From assembly GCF_030062155.1 (NCBI RefSeq), contig NZ_CP118267.1:372001-436000 (forward strand): DNA of 64,000 nucleotides, given 5' to 3'. Both the position numbers and the translations under genes were made by a program. Positions within the stretch are counted from its first letter, which is position 1; each line of letters begins with the position of its first letter. The stretch is from Pantoea sp. Lij88 (GTDB lineage: Bacteria > Pseudomonadota > Gammaproteobacteria > Enterobacterales > Enterobacteriaceae). A model generated the notes under the pieces. The model did no database searches. It saw nothing but the letters and a program-made list of their open reading frames with translations, and was not told the DNA's origin. Positions 17,645-26,661 of the stretch are shown in pieces.

Positions 17645-18745
17645 ATGAGCCACCTCTCGCTTCACCATATTCATAAAGCCTGGGGCGAAAAAATCGCCCT
17701 GAATGACATCAGTTTTGAGGCGGAACAGGGCAGTTTTGTTGCGTTGCTGGGACCCTCTGGCTGTGGAAAATCGACCTTATTGCGCACCATCGCCGGGCTG
17801 GAAACCACCGATCGCGGCGCCATCCAGTTCAATCATGCCGACATAACCCATCTGCCACCGTCGCAGCGTAAGCTGTCGATGGTGTTTCAATCGTATGCGC
17901 TGTTTCCTCACCTCAACGTGCGGGAAAATCTGCTTTTTGGCTTAAAAGCACGGGGCGAAGAACCGCAGTCGTTTGCTCAGCGCCTGGCGGATGTCAGTAA
18001 GTTGATGGAGCTGGATTCGCTGCTGGATCGGCTGCCGTCGCAGCTCTCCGGCGGGCAGCAGCAACGCGTGGCGTTGGGCAGGGCGGTGATCGCCAACAAC
18101 ACGTTGTGCCTTATGGATGAGCCGCTGTCGAATCTGGACGCTAAGCTGCGGCAAAGCATGCGTCGTGAAATCCGCGCGCTGCAGAAGAAACTCGGCCTGA
18201 CCATGCTGTACGTGACCCATGATCAAACTGAAGCCATGAGCATGGCGGACAACATTATTCTGCTTAACAATGGCCATATTGAGCAGCATGGCACGCCGGA
18301 TGAGCTCTATAACCATCCCGCCAGTGTGTTCGCCGCTCAGTTTATTGGCGCGCCGCCGATGAATATCCTGCCGCTGCAATACAAAGGCCCCCATCATTAC
18401 CTCCTGCCTCTGACGCAGCCAGTGGTCGAATACCCTGATGCGATGCTCAGTCTGGGATTGCGTGCCGAAGATATCCAGCTGGTCTCCGCAGAACAGGCTG
18501 CACTGACCGCGCGCGTGGAGAGCGCCGAATATATGGGTGCCGATACCTTACTGGTGTGCAGGCTTGCGGGCCTCGATGTGTCGCTAACGGTCAAGGTCCC
18601 CGGTATGCAACGCTTTGCCGAGGGCAGCGAAGTGGGATTGCAGTGGTCCGCCGCGCGGCAATACCTCTTTCACCGCGAAAGCGGTAAGCGCTGCGAACAC
18701 GCCGAACAACAGATGTTTGACTCACAGAAAAAATACGCCATTTAA
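17645..18745 (+). CDS. Ugp-like ABC transporter ATP-binding subunit
   Basis: 366 residues: Walker [11 protein letters not shown]-loop, signature LSGGQQQR, Walker B LCLMDEP and H-loop YVTHDQTEA, followed by an MalK/UgpC-type OB-fold regulatory domain. It energises import from the inner-membrane face. The start at 17645 (MSHLSLHHIHKAWG) is preferred to a TTG 18 bases earlier. It is the first of five tightly packed genes: ATPase, binding protein, two permeases and a phosphoesterase. The order resembles a ugp operon. Confidence 0.9.
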   Translation: MSHLSLHHIHKAWGEKIALNDISFEAEQGSFVALLGPSGCGKSTLLRTIAGLETTDRGAIQFNHADITHLPPSQRKLSMVFQSYALFPHLNVRENLLFGLKARGEEPQSFAQRLADVSKLMELDSLLDRLPSQLSGGQQQRVALGRAVIANNTLCLMDEPLSNLDAKLRQSMRREIRALQKKLGLTMLYVTHDQTEAMSMADNIILLNNGHIEQHGTPDELYNHPASVFAAQFIGAPPMNILPLQYKGPHHYLLPLTQPVVEYPDAMLSLGLRAEDIQLVSAEQAALTARVESAEYMGADTLLVCRLAGLDVSLTVKVPGMQRFAEGSEVGLQWSAARQYLFHRESGKRCEHAEQQMFDSQKKYAI

Positions 18746-18772
18746 CCGTTGTCATTTGCCCAAGGGAAAATC

Positions 18773-20050
18773 ATGTCTGCAACTCGTTACTCACGTCTGT
18801 CCTCAGTCGTCTTGCTCTCTATGGCCACCTCAGCGTTCGCTGCCGATCCGGTCAAGCTGCAAATGTATTATCCGATTGCGGTAGGTGGAAAAGTTAGCCA
18901 TACCGTCGATACGCTGGTGGCGGACTTCGAAAAAGCGCACCCGGAAGTGAGTATTCAGCCTGTGTATACCGGTGACTATGCGACGACTGTCACTAAAGCG
19001 CTGACCGCTTTTCGTGGCGGTAACGCACCACAAATGGCTGTGATTGGCGATATTGAGGCGTATTCACTGATTGATGCCGGAGCGATTGTCGCGGCCAGTG
19101 ATTTGGCACAGGGCGAGGAAGGCAAAAAATGGATCGACGGTTTCTATCCCGCCTTTCTTCGTCACATTGACGGTAAGGTGTGGGGCGTGCCGTTCCAGCG
19201 TTCAACCGTGGTGATGTACTGGAACAAGCAGGCATTTGAGAAAGCCGGTCTGAACGCCGATACGCCGCCCGCTAACTGGCAGCAGGTGGTAGAATTCAGT
19301 AAGAAACTGACCCTCAAAGATGCTAATGGCGTCAGCCAGTGGGGTATCGAGATCCCGTCCACGCCAAACGGTTACTGGAACTTCCAGGGTCTGTCGGCTA
19401 CCAACGGCGGACATCTGGATAACGGCAAGGGCACCGCGGTTTACTTCAATACGCCGGGCAACGTTGAAACGCTGCAATGGCTGACCGATCTGGGGCAAAA
19501 AGAACAGGTTTCCCCGAAGGGAGCGATTGCATGGGGCACGACGCCGCAGGACTTCATTAGCGGTAAAACCGCGATGATGGTGACCACCACCGGCAACCTG
19601 ACCAACGTGCGTGATAATGCTAAGTTCCCGTTTGGCGTGGCTATGCTGCCTGAGAAAACCCAGCGTGGCAGCCCAACCGGCGGCGGCAATCTGTATGTCT
19701 TTAAAAATACCTCACCAGAACAGCAAAAAGCCGCAATGGAATTCATCCGTTGGGTAACATCGCCAGAGCAGGCTGCACGATGGAGTATCGCCACCGGTTA
19801 TGTCGCCACCTCGGCGGCGGCGTGGGATACTCAGATGATGAAGGAGTACGTTAAGGTCGTTCCGCAGGCCTTAGTGGCGCGTGAACAGCTGAAGTATGCC
19901 CAGCCAGAACTGTCGACCTATAACAGCGTGCAGATTCAGGATGCGCTGAATCACGCGGTGGAAGCGGCGGTGACACAGGCGAAAACGCCAGTCGACGCAC
20001 TGGCCGACGCACAGAAGCAAGCCGATCGTCTGCTCAAGTCATACCAATAA
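18773..20050 (+). CDS. UgpB-like periplasmic substrate-binding protein
   Basis: 425 residues. A Sec signal peptide ends in TSAFA-ADP. The mature protein follows E. coli UgpB in its landmarks: YPIAVGGKVSHTVDTLVADF, ALTAFRGGNAPQMAVIGDIE, GVPFQRSTVVMYWNKQAFEK and a Gly-rich SPTGGGNLYVFKN loop. UgpB binds glycerol-3-phosphate and glycerophosphocholine, so a phosphodiester or phospho-compound is the likely ligand, supported by the phosphoesterase at the operon end. The start at 18773 has AAGGGAAA upstream. The gene lies 27 bases after the ATPase. Confidence 0.88.
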   Translation: MSATRYSRLSSVVLLSMATSAFAADPVKLQMYYPIAVGGKVSHTVDTLVADFEKAHPEVSIQPVYTGDYATTVTKALTAFRGGNAPQMAVIGDIEAYSLIDAGAIVAASDLAQGEEGKKWIDGFYPAFLRHIDGKVWGVPFQRSTVVMYWNKQAFEKAGLNADTPPANWQQVVEFSKKLTLKDANGVSQWGIEIPSTPNGYWNFQGLSATNGGHLDNGKGTAVYFNTPGNVETLQWLTDLGQKEQVSPKGAIAWGTTPQDFISGKTAMMVTTTGNLTNVRDNAKFPFGVAMLPEKTQRGSPTGGGNLYVFKNTSPEQQKAAMEFIRWVTSPEQAARWSIATGYVATSAAAWDTQMMKEYVKVVPQALVAREQLKYAQPELSTYNSVQIQDALNHAVEAAVTQAKTPVDALADAQKQADRLLKSYQ

Positions 20051-20052
20051 TT

Positions 20053-20964
20053 ATGAGCACTATACTGACCGTCGCACCGGTTCACCGTCCCCGGTTATGG
20101 ACGATGCAACTGTATGGCTATCTGCTGATCTTACCAGCACTCAGCTTTTTGCTGCTGTTCACCCATTATCCGGCGGTAGCGACAGTGTGGGAAAGCCTGT
20201 TCAGCGCGGCGCGCAACGGTCATCCAGCCCAGTTTGTCGGGCTGGATAACTACCTTGGGCTGCTGGACGACGACATTTTTATCAAATCGCTGCGTAATAA
20301 TCTGCTGTATGCGCTGATCACCATTCCGCTAGCGGTCACGCTGGCGCTGTTAATGGCGCTGGCGGTCAACCGGCAGATGCGCACCACTGCGCTGGTTCGC
20401 ACCGCCTTCTTTATTCCCTCCCTGCTGCCGATGATCGCCATCGCCAACCTGTGGCTGTTTTTCTACACGCCGCAGCTCGGTTTGCTGAATAAGCTACTGG
20501 CGCTGTTTTCGCTGCCGGCAGTTAACTGGCTCGGCGAACCGCAAAGCGCGCTCTACTGTCTGATGGTGGTTTCGGTATGGCGCGAAGCGGGTTTCTTTAT
20601 GATTTTTTATCTTGCCGCGTTGCAGCAAATCGATCCGCGACTCGGTGAAGCTGCGGCGATAGAAGGGGCCTCGCGCCGCTATTTCTTCCGTCGGGTACAG
20701 TGGCCGCTGCTGATGCCGACCACGCTGTTTGTACTGATCAATGCCTCAATGAATGCATTCCGCATTGTGGATCAGGTGATCGCCATGACCAACGGAGGCC
20801 CGAATAACAGCAGTAGTTTGCTGCTGTTTTATATCTATCGCACCGCCTTCAGCTTCTGGAATATGCCTGCCGCAGCCGCGATGACGGTGGTGCTGCTGGT
20901 GATCCTGGCCGCTATTGCATTGCTGAAATTCAACCTGCTGGACAAGCGAGCCCATTACCAATGA
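20053..20964 (+). CDS. ABC transporter permease, UgpA-type
   Basis: 303 residues with six transmembrane helices. The coupling loop EAAAIEGASRRYFFRRVQWP matches the EAA motif of binding-protein-dependent permeases. It pairs with the next permease. It begins 2 bases after the binding-protein stop and its own stop overlaps the next ATG by 4 bases. Confidence 0.9.
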   Translation: MSTILTVAPVHRPRLWTMQLYGYLLILPALSFLLLFTHYPAVATVWESLFSAARNGHPAQFVGLDNYLGLLDDDIFIKSLRNNLLYALITIPLAVTLALLMALAVNRQMRTTALVRTAFFIPSLLPMIAIANLWLFFYTPQLGLLNKLLALFSLPAVNWLGEPQSALYCLMVVSVWREAGFFMIFYLAALQQIDPRLGEAAAIEGASRRYFFRRVQWPLLMPTTLFVLINASMNAFRIVDQVIAMTNGGPNNSSSLLLFYIYRTAFSFWNMPAAAAMTVVLLVILAAIALLKFNLLDKRAHYQ

Positions 20965-21779
20965 CGCCGACAATCTCATTTGGTCGTATATGCCTGAATA
21001 CGGTAATTGTCTTCGCTGCATTGCTATGGTTTTTACCGATTTTGGTGGCGTTTTGGGTAGCCATTCATCCGGCGTCGGAACAGGCCAGTTTTTCATTGCT
21101 TCCTCCGTTAACGCTGCAGAACTTCGTGGATGCCTGGCACGCCGCGCCGTTTGCCCGCTATTTTCTTAATACTGGTCTGCTGGTGCTAATGATTGTGGTT
21201 GTGCAGCTGGTGCTGGCGACGATGGCGGCTTACGCGCTGGTGCGTTTTCGCCTGAAATTCGCCGGTGTGATCTTTGCGCTGATCCTGTTGCAGTTGATGA
21301 TAAGTCCGGATGTGCTGATCCTGAATAATTATAAAACCATCGGCGCATTGGGGTTACGTGACACGCTGACCGGCATCGCGCTGCCCTATTTCTCCTCGGC
21401 GTTCGCCATTTTTCTGCTGCGACAAACCTTTAAAAGTATCCCGCTGGTGCTGGAAGAGGCGGCAATTGTTGAGGGTGCCAGCCGCTTTTATATTCTTAGG
21501 AAGATTTACATCCCGCTGGCAAGGCCGATTTATGTCGCCTTTACACTGGTGTCAATCAGCTTTCACTGGAATGATTTCCTCTGGCCGCTGGTGATTACAG
21601 ACTCCGTAAACGTGCGGCCGCTGACCGTCGGCCTGCAGCTTTTTTCCGCGCCAGAGCAGGGAGTGCAATGGGCGCTGGTCAGCGCCGCCACCCTGATGAC
21701 AACTTTACCGCTGCTGGTGCTGTTTCTGATTTTTCAGCGTCAGTTTATTCAATCGTTTATGCGTGCCGGAATTCGCTAA
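20961..21779 (+). CDS. ABC transporter permease, UgpE-type
   Basis: 272 residues, six transmembrane helices, EAA loop EEAAIVEGASRFYILRKIYI. It is the second channel half. The ATGA overlap with the preceding gene indicates coupled translation and equal stoichiometry. Confidence 0.9.
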   Translation: MTPTISFGRICLNTVIVFAALLWFLPILVAFWVAIHPASEQASFSLLPPLTLQNFVDAWHAAPFARYFLNTGLLVLMIVVVQLVLATMAAYALVRFRLKFAGVIFALILLQLMISPDVLILNNYKTIGALGLRDTLTGIALPYFSSAFAIFLLRQTFKSIPLVLEEAAIVEGASRFYILRKIYIPLARPIYVAFTLVSISFHWNDFLWPLVITDSVNVRPLTVGLQLFSAPEQGVQWALVSAATLMTTLPLLVLFLIFQRQFIQSFMRAGIR

Positions 21780-21789
21780 GGGAGTGCTT

Positions 21790-22710
21790 GTGGTGTCTTA
21801 TCCGTATTCGTTGAACCCGTTACAGCGAGAACTGTTAGGAGACGTTGCCAGGCTATATGCATTGCCCAATGTGCGTTCAGCCCCGCTCAACAGCTCTTTA
21901 CGGTTTGGTTTAGTTGCCGATCCGCAATATGCCGACATTGAAGCCGATATCGCCAATAATCTGTACTATCGCCATGCACTACAAAAATTGTCGCAGGCGA
22001 TTGAGGCACTTAACTCGCAGCCGCTGGATTTTGTCGTCACGCTGGGGGATTTGGTCGATCGTCATTGGGAAAGCTTCGCGGCGATCCTGCCGGTTTACGA
22101 ACGCCTTCGACATCCGCATGCGGTGGTGCTGGGCAATCACGATGCACAGACTCTCACCCAGCACCTCAACGCCGCCGCCGCGCTGCCGAAAAGCTATTAC
22201 GCCTTTGGGCTGCAGGGCTGGCGTTTCATTGTTTATGACGGCAACGATATCAGCCTCTATTGCAACGCGCTGAACGGTGACGATCGCGCGCAGGCGGAGA
22301 GGATGCTTGCTGACCTCATTGAACGGCAACAGCCGCAGGCCAACCCCTGGAATGGTGCGGTAGGGCAGCAGCAGCTGACGTGGATTGAACAGCAGTTGCA
22401 GGATGCGCAGCAGCAAGGGGAAAACGTGGTGGTATTTGGCCACTATCCGCTGGCGCTGCACAACAGCCATAATTTGCTTAATGGGCGGGAACTGACAGAG
22501 TTAATAGCTGCTTACCGTGTGAAAGCCTGTTTTTCGGGGCACGATCATCGCGGTGGCTATGCCCGTATTGGCGAAACCGGCTTTTACACCCTGAAAGGCA
22601 TGCTGGATGGTGCCGACACGGTGCCCTTTGCGGTGGTGGAAATCGAAGGGGATACGTTGCGCGTAACCGGTTACGGCGGTGAAACCAGCCATATATTCCA
22701 ACCGGGCTGA
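21790..22710 (+). CDS. Calcineurin-like metallophosphoesterase of ADP-ribose/CDP-alcohol diphosphatase type
   Basis: 306 residues from a GTG start at 21790, chosen because AAGGGAG lies 6 bases upstream; an earlier GTG at 21763 lies inside the permease gene. Metallophosphoesterase motifs are complete: VADPQYAD (DxQ instead of the usual DxH), TLGDLVDR, LGNHD, FGHYPL and SGHDHRGG. The DxQ form, followed by the YYRHAL block, matches the ADPRM family known from animals, which cleaves ADP-ribose and CDP-alcohols. No signal peptide is seen, so it acts in the cytosol on what the ABC system imports. It takes the place ugpQ has in a ugp operon. Confidence 0.82.
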   Translation: MVSYPYSLNPLQRELLGDVARLYALPNVRSAPLNSSLRFGLVADPQYADIEADIANNLYYRHALQKLSQAIEALNSQPLDFVVTLGDLVDRHWESFAAILPVYERLRHPHAVVLGNHDAQTLTQHLNAAAALPKSYYAFGLQGWRFIVYDGNDISLYCNALNGDDRAQAERMLADLIERQQPQANPWNGAVGQQQLTWIEQQLQDAQQQGENVVVFGHYPLALHNSHNLLNGRELTELIAAYRVKACFSGHDHRGGYARIGETGFYTLKGMLDGADTVPFAVVEIEGDTLRVTGYGGETSHIFQPG

Positions 22711-22723
22711 TGAGCAGCGATCA

Positions 22724-22852
<129 letters not shown>

Positions 22853-22899
22853 CTATGAGTTGGCCTGCTCTGCAATGACAGCACTGCACGTCATTAAAC

Positions 22900-22923
22900 G
22901 TCCGCTCCTGGCACAGAGCGGAC
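22900..22923. repeat. 24-bp intergenic palindrome, copy 3
   Basis: Arms GTCCGCT and AGCGGAC with spacer CCTGGCACAG. It lies in the gap between the convergent phosphoesterase and 2H-phosphoesterase genes; nothing else was recognised there. Confidence 0.7.
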
Positions 22924-22980
22924 AATTCCAACCCGTTTGGTAATGAGCGATAAACGGACGCTGCTTAGCGCGTATGCGAA

Positions 22981-23661
22981 TCAGCTCAATGGATAACAAG
23001 CCGTCCAGTTGTAATTCACCCTCGCCAGTTTCAATTCCCCTGCAACATCGCCAAAATTTACAGCCAGACGCTCGATAATAAACTGCCGCACGGATGCAGG
23101 TAAAAAATCGGCACCATAGCGCAGAAGAGTGCTGTGCCAGAAAGGGGCGGGTAACGGGCTGCCGCTATGCCGCGTCTGCAACTCAGCTTTCCAGTGAGAA
23201 TCCAGAACCTGTTCGCAGAATGACTGGCGCATGGCTATTGCCGGACTGTCAGGGATTCCCGCAAGCAGCAACTGGCTGGGCAATGCAACCAGGCGAAGAT
23301 CTCTGATAACGATTCTCTCTGCATCAAATCCGGTCCAGATCTTCGTCAGTTCTTCCACTTTTTGTGGCAGTGGCTCGTTTTCGTTAAACAGCGGCGGGGT
23401 CAGAGGCAGGAAGGTAAAATGAAAACCCTCTTCTGGCAGAACATCGGCAAGGGGATCATCTTTAATGAGCTGCTGTAATCCGCCAATAAGACGTGAGACT
23501 TCAGAGGAAACCTGTGGCTGTATGCCCGAGGCAAGAGCCAGCCTTACCGGATCGTAGTAGTTTCCCCTTTTAATTTCCCCGATTCCTGCATTTTCCGCCC
23601 AGATGGCGGCGGTGTTTTCGTTTGTTGAACGATACAGGTTTTGCAGACTCATCGATGACAT
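22981..23661 (-). CDS. 2H phosphoesterase-like protein
   Basis: About 226 residues from the ATG at 23661, which has GAAGG upstream. Two H-x-[ST]-x motifs, HFTF and HSTL, lie about 100 residues apart, each in a hydrophobic strand. This is the pattern of the 2H (LigT/cyclic phosphodiesterase) superfamily, in which both histidines catalyse cleavage or ligation of 2',3'- or 2',5'-phosphates. The family assignment is from motifs only; the substrate is unknown. No signal peptide is present in this start choice. It is convergent with the phosphoesterase operon. Confidence 0.6.
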   Translation of the reverse strand: MSSMSLQNLYRSTNENTAAIWAENAGIGEIKRGNYYDPVRLALASGIQPQVSSEVSRLIGGLQQLIKDDPLADVLPEEGFHFTFLPLTPPLFNENEPLPQKVEELTKIWTGFDAERIVIRDLRLVALPSQLLLAGIPDSPAIAMRQSFCEQVLDSHWKAELQTRHSGSPLPAPFWHSTLLRYGADFLPASVRQFIIERLAVNFGDVAGELKLARVNYNWTACYPLS

Positions 23662-23870
23662 GACAGACCTTCTGGAATGGGCAGGAAAACAGGCTTTTTC
23701 CATTTTATTTCTGCCCGGAATTTTAAGCTATTCGATTAATCCTTAAGTGATTGAGTGCCCTTAAACGGACAACGACGGGACAGATCAGGACAACACAAGG
23801 CGGACGTATGGAATCCCTCCACGCTCTCTGCTATTGATGACGCTAAAGCACGTTTGTTGAGGGAGAAAAG

Positions 23871-24182
23871 ATGAATTTTTACAGCAGTAAGGCATTTACC
23901 GGCTCAAGGGCATGGGACTCACAGCATATTGCCAGCTTCGGTGATGTCAGCGTGAAACTTCACTGGACCGATCAGCCTTATAAGTGGCACATCAACGACG
24001 GTCAGGAGGTGTTTGCGGTCATGGATGGGTGTGTTGAAATGCAATACAAGGAGGAGGGCGACGTTAAAAGCCGGGTTCTCAAAGCGGGTGACATTTTTTA
24101 CGCCAGTGAAGGGACAGAGCACATTGCGCGGCCACAGGGCGTCGCCCGCGTTCTGGTCATAGAAAAAGAGGGATCGGTTTAA
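23871..24182 (+). CDS. Small cupin-domain protein
   Basis: 103 residues forming a single cupin barrel: WHINDGQEVFAVMDGCVEMQ gives motif 1 with a shortened metal set, and LKAGDIFYASEGTEHIARPQ gives motif 2 with His. Such proteins bind metals or small molecules; no specific role can be given. GGGAGA precedes the ATG. Confidence 0.8.
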   Translation: MNFYSSKAFTGSRAWDSQHIASFGDVSVKLHWTDQPYKWHINDGQEVFAVMDGCVEMQYKEEGDVKSRVLKAGDIFYASEGTEHIARPQGVARVLVIEKEGSV

Positions 24183-24202
24183 TCAGGGTGATTTTTATCG
24201 GA

Positions 24203-24919
24203 TCAAGCCTGATCACCCATGACCAACCGGGATATCTCCTCTCCCAGACTGAGCAGAAACGATTCGCGTGAAGGGTGGGGGTCTGTGACATGCGGCGGCA
24301 GCGTGTTCATAAAGGTAAAATGGCCTGCATCTTTAACCACGCAAACATCGGTCGCCGTTCGAATATCTAGTTCTGATTGGATGAACTGCGCCTGCGATGG
24401 CGGTGTCAGCGTGTCCTTCTCGCCTGTCCAGATCTTCACCGGCACCTGCACGGATGCGAGTGCCGAAGGTGCTCTGAAAAAATCTGCGGGTGGGGCTAAT
24501 AGCATCAGCTGATTCAAATACTGATGGCCGGAATAATTCGCTTTCTCTCTGGTGCGGGTCCAGGCCGTCGCCCCGGCATGCATCAGCAGAATCACGGTGC
24601 CGAGGGAATGCCCGACACCGGTTATCGACGCATAATGTTGACCAAACTCATGTTGGGCCAGGGCAAGCCGCTGGCTGTGTTCCAGCAGGTCAGCCTTTGA
24701 AGGGAGGGGTGAGAGTAACCGGTCGAAATGCGGTGCAACCACTGAAATGCCATTGCGGCTAAAGGTCTGCAAAAGCGCCAGATGACGCTGTGGACTCCCG
24801 CCAGCACCGGCCGCGAAAAGAATGCAGCGTCTGGCCTCCTTCGCTCTCAATAGCGTGACCTCGAAATCCTTACCGGCATGACTGAGAAGAGCGGTTTCCA
24901 CCTTCGCGTTGTTATTCAT
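24203..24919 (-). CDS. Alpha/beta hydrolase
   Basis: 238 residues. The nucleophile elbow GVGHSLG holds the catalytic Ser, WTGEKDTLTPP holds the acid Asp and DAGHFTFM the His, in that order. An oxyanion region LFAAGAGGSP precedes. The protein is cytosolic with no signal peptide. AGGGAG lies 7 bases before the ATG. The substrate cannot be deduced; dienelactone hydrolase-like or acylesterase activity is possible. Confidence 0.82.
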   Translation of the reverse strand: MNNNAKVETALLSHAGKDFEVTLLRAKEARRCILFAAGAGGSPQRHLALLQTFSRNGISVVAPHFDRLLSPLPSKADLLEHSQRLALAQHEFGQHYASITGVGHSLGTVILLMHAGATAWTRTREKANYSGHQYLNQLMLLAPPADFFRAPSALASVQVPVKIWTGEKDTLTPPSQAQFIQSELDIRTATDVCVVKDAGHFTFMNTLPPHVTDPHPSRESFLLSLGEEISRLVMGDQA

Positions 24920-25025
24920 ACAGCCGACTCCCTGCTAAAACGTCAGTCCGGAGAGATTAACCCGTTGCGGGTTAAACGATAAGACTTTACCCCCTTTAGG
25001 GTCCGGACTGCCAGCCTTGCCGTGT

Positions 25026-25631
25026 TTACTGTGGCGCCTCTGCCAGTAAGGCCGCCTGAACAGCAGGACGCGCGCTGATGCTTGCACAGTACGCCACCAG
25101 CGCAGGCCAGCGATCCAGTTCAATATTAAAGAACTTACACCAGCCCAGTACGGTGAACAGGTAGGCATCAGCAACGCTGAATGACGCCCCCATCAGAAAG
25201 CTATTTTCGGCCAGACCAGTCTGCAGATAGTCGAACCGGCGGAACAGCTTCTTACGAAAGATCGCCAGGACATCATCCGGCAGTGACTTATTGAACAGCA
25301 GCGCTGACCCCGCATGAATTTCACTGGTGATAAAGTTCAGCCACTCCTGCAGTCGAACCCGCTCCCAGCTTCCTGCTGGCGGTGCCAGTCCGCTTTCCGG
25401 CTTCAGGTCGGCGAGATACTGCACAATTGCCGGGCCTTCGGTGAGTATCTGCCCGTTATCCAGCTCCAGCGCAGCGACATAGCCTTTGGGATTGATTAGG
25501 CGGAAATCGCGTCCGTCCGCGGTGAGCTTGCTCCTGTTGTCCACCTTAACCAGATCAAACGGCAGTGCCAGTTCACGCAATACGATGTGAGGCGAAAGCG
25601 AACAGGTATCCGGGGCGTAGTAAAGTTTCAT
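25026..25631 (-). CDS. Glutathione S-transferase (GstA-like)
   Basis: 201 residues starting MKLYYAPDTCSLSPHIVLRE, which is the typical bacterial beta-class GST start with the catalytic Cys/Ser region. NPKGYVAALELDNGQILTEG and the GP-AIVQYLAD segment bind glutathione; FSVADAYLFTVLGW is the C-terminal N-cap motif. The start is set at 25631 after a GGAGG Shine-Dalgarno. It is divergent from a LysR regulator 123 bases away that probably controls it. Confidence 0.92.
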   Translation of the reverse strand: MKLYYAPDTCSLSPHIVLRELALPFDLVKVDNRSKLTADGRDFRLINPKGYVAALELDNGQILTEGPAIVQYLADLKPESGLAPPAGSWERVRLQEWLNFITSEIHAGSALLFNKSLPDDVLAIFRKKLFRRFDYLQTGLAENSFLMGASFSVADAYLFTVLGWCKFFNIELDRWPALVAYCASISARPAVQAALLAEAPQ

Positions 25632-25753
25632 CTGTCCTCCTGAGAAATTAAAACGAATTGAGATTGTCGTGCCTGTTTGCACTGTGCTGAATCTGCCTGC
25701 TGCTGTAAAATTAATGCTCTATAAACTAACTATTCGCTGAGCTACTGATAATC

Positions 25754-26638
25754 ATGATGAATCTTCAACACTGGCGTCTGTTGGTGGCGGTGGCGGATGC
25801 CAGCAATATCTCGCGGGGCGCAGAAGCGACAGGCATGACCCAGTCCGCAGCCAGCCAGGCGATCGCGCAGCTGGAGTCGTCACTAGGGTTCCCGGTGTTT
25901 GTACGAGAGCGTCGGCACATCGGCGTCACGGCGCTGGGTGAGCAGGTGATTGAACATGCGCGAATGATGCTGGTGCAGCTCAATGCGATTCGTGAGTTGG
26001 CTGATGAGAGTCGGGGTTTGAAGGGTGGATGTATCCGGCTTGCCAGCTTTCCCTCGGTGACATCCACACTCCTGCCTGGCCTGCTGCGGAGCTTTAAGCG
26101 TCTGCATCCCGGCATGGAGGTTGTGGTGCTTGAAGGAACAGACGAGGAAGTTGAGGAGTGGCTGGCAGCAGATACCGTTGAGCTGGGGGTGGTGATGAAC
26201 CCGGCGCCCGGACGTGATGCTGTGATTTTAGGACGGGACGCCTGGGTCGTGGTTTTGCCAGCCAGCTCCCCGCTGAGCGGGGCGAACGGCATCACCCTGC
26301 AGGCACTGGCAGATCAGCCCTTTGTGCTTGCAACAGGCGGATGCGTGGTAAATGGCAAAAGCCTGATCGAACAGGCGGGATTTCAGCTTTCCGACGTGCG
26401 GGTAAAAGTCCGCGACTGGATCAGCGCCAGCCTGCTGGTACGAGAGGGGATGGGCGTTGCACTGGTACCGGAATCAACCCTGCCAGCGGATCTTCGCGGC
26501 CTCTCTGTGTTGCCGGTAACCCCTGCTATACACCGTGAATTCGGGCTGGTCTGTTCGCCCTCAGGAAAGGCTTCTGACGTGACGCAGGCACTGCTGAAAG
26601 GTGTGCGCAAAGGTCAGGGTCAGGAAGCGGCTTCGTGA
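25754..26638 (+). CDS. LysR-family transcriptional regulator
   Basis: 294 residues: MMNLQHWRLLVAVADASNIS then RGAEATGMTQSAASQAIAQL is the LysR HTH, followed by the periplasmic-binding-like effector domain. ATG at 25754 or 25757 are both possible. By the usual LysR layout it likely regulates the divergent GST. The effector is unknown. Confidence 0.88.
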   Translation: MMNLQHWRLLVAVADASNISRGAEATGMTQSAASQAIAQLESSLGFPVFVRERRHIGVTALGEQVIEHARMMLVQLNAIRELADESRGLKGGCIRLASFPSVTSTLLPGLLRSFKRLHPGMEVVVLEGTDEEVEEWLAADTVELGVVMNPAPGRDAVILGRDAWVVVLPASSPLSGANGITLQALADQPFVLATGGCVVNGKSLIEQAGFQLSDVRVKVRDWISASLLVREGMGVALVPESTLPADLRGLSVLPVTPAIHREFGLVCSPSGKASDVTQALLKGVRKGQGQEAAS

Positions 26639-26661
26639 CCCTGCGGTAGAAGCCTTAAACC

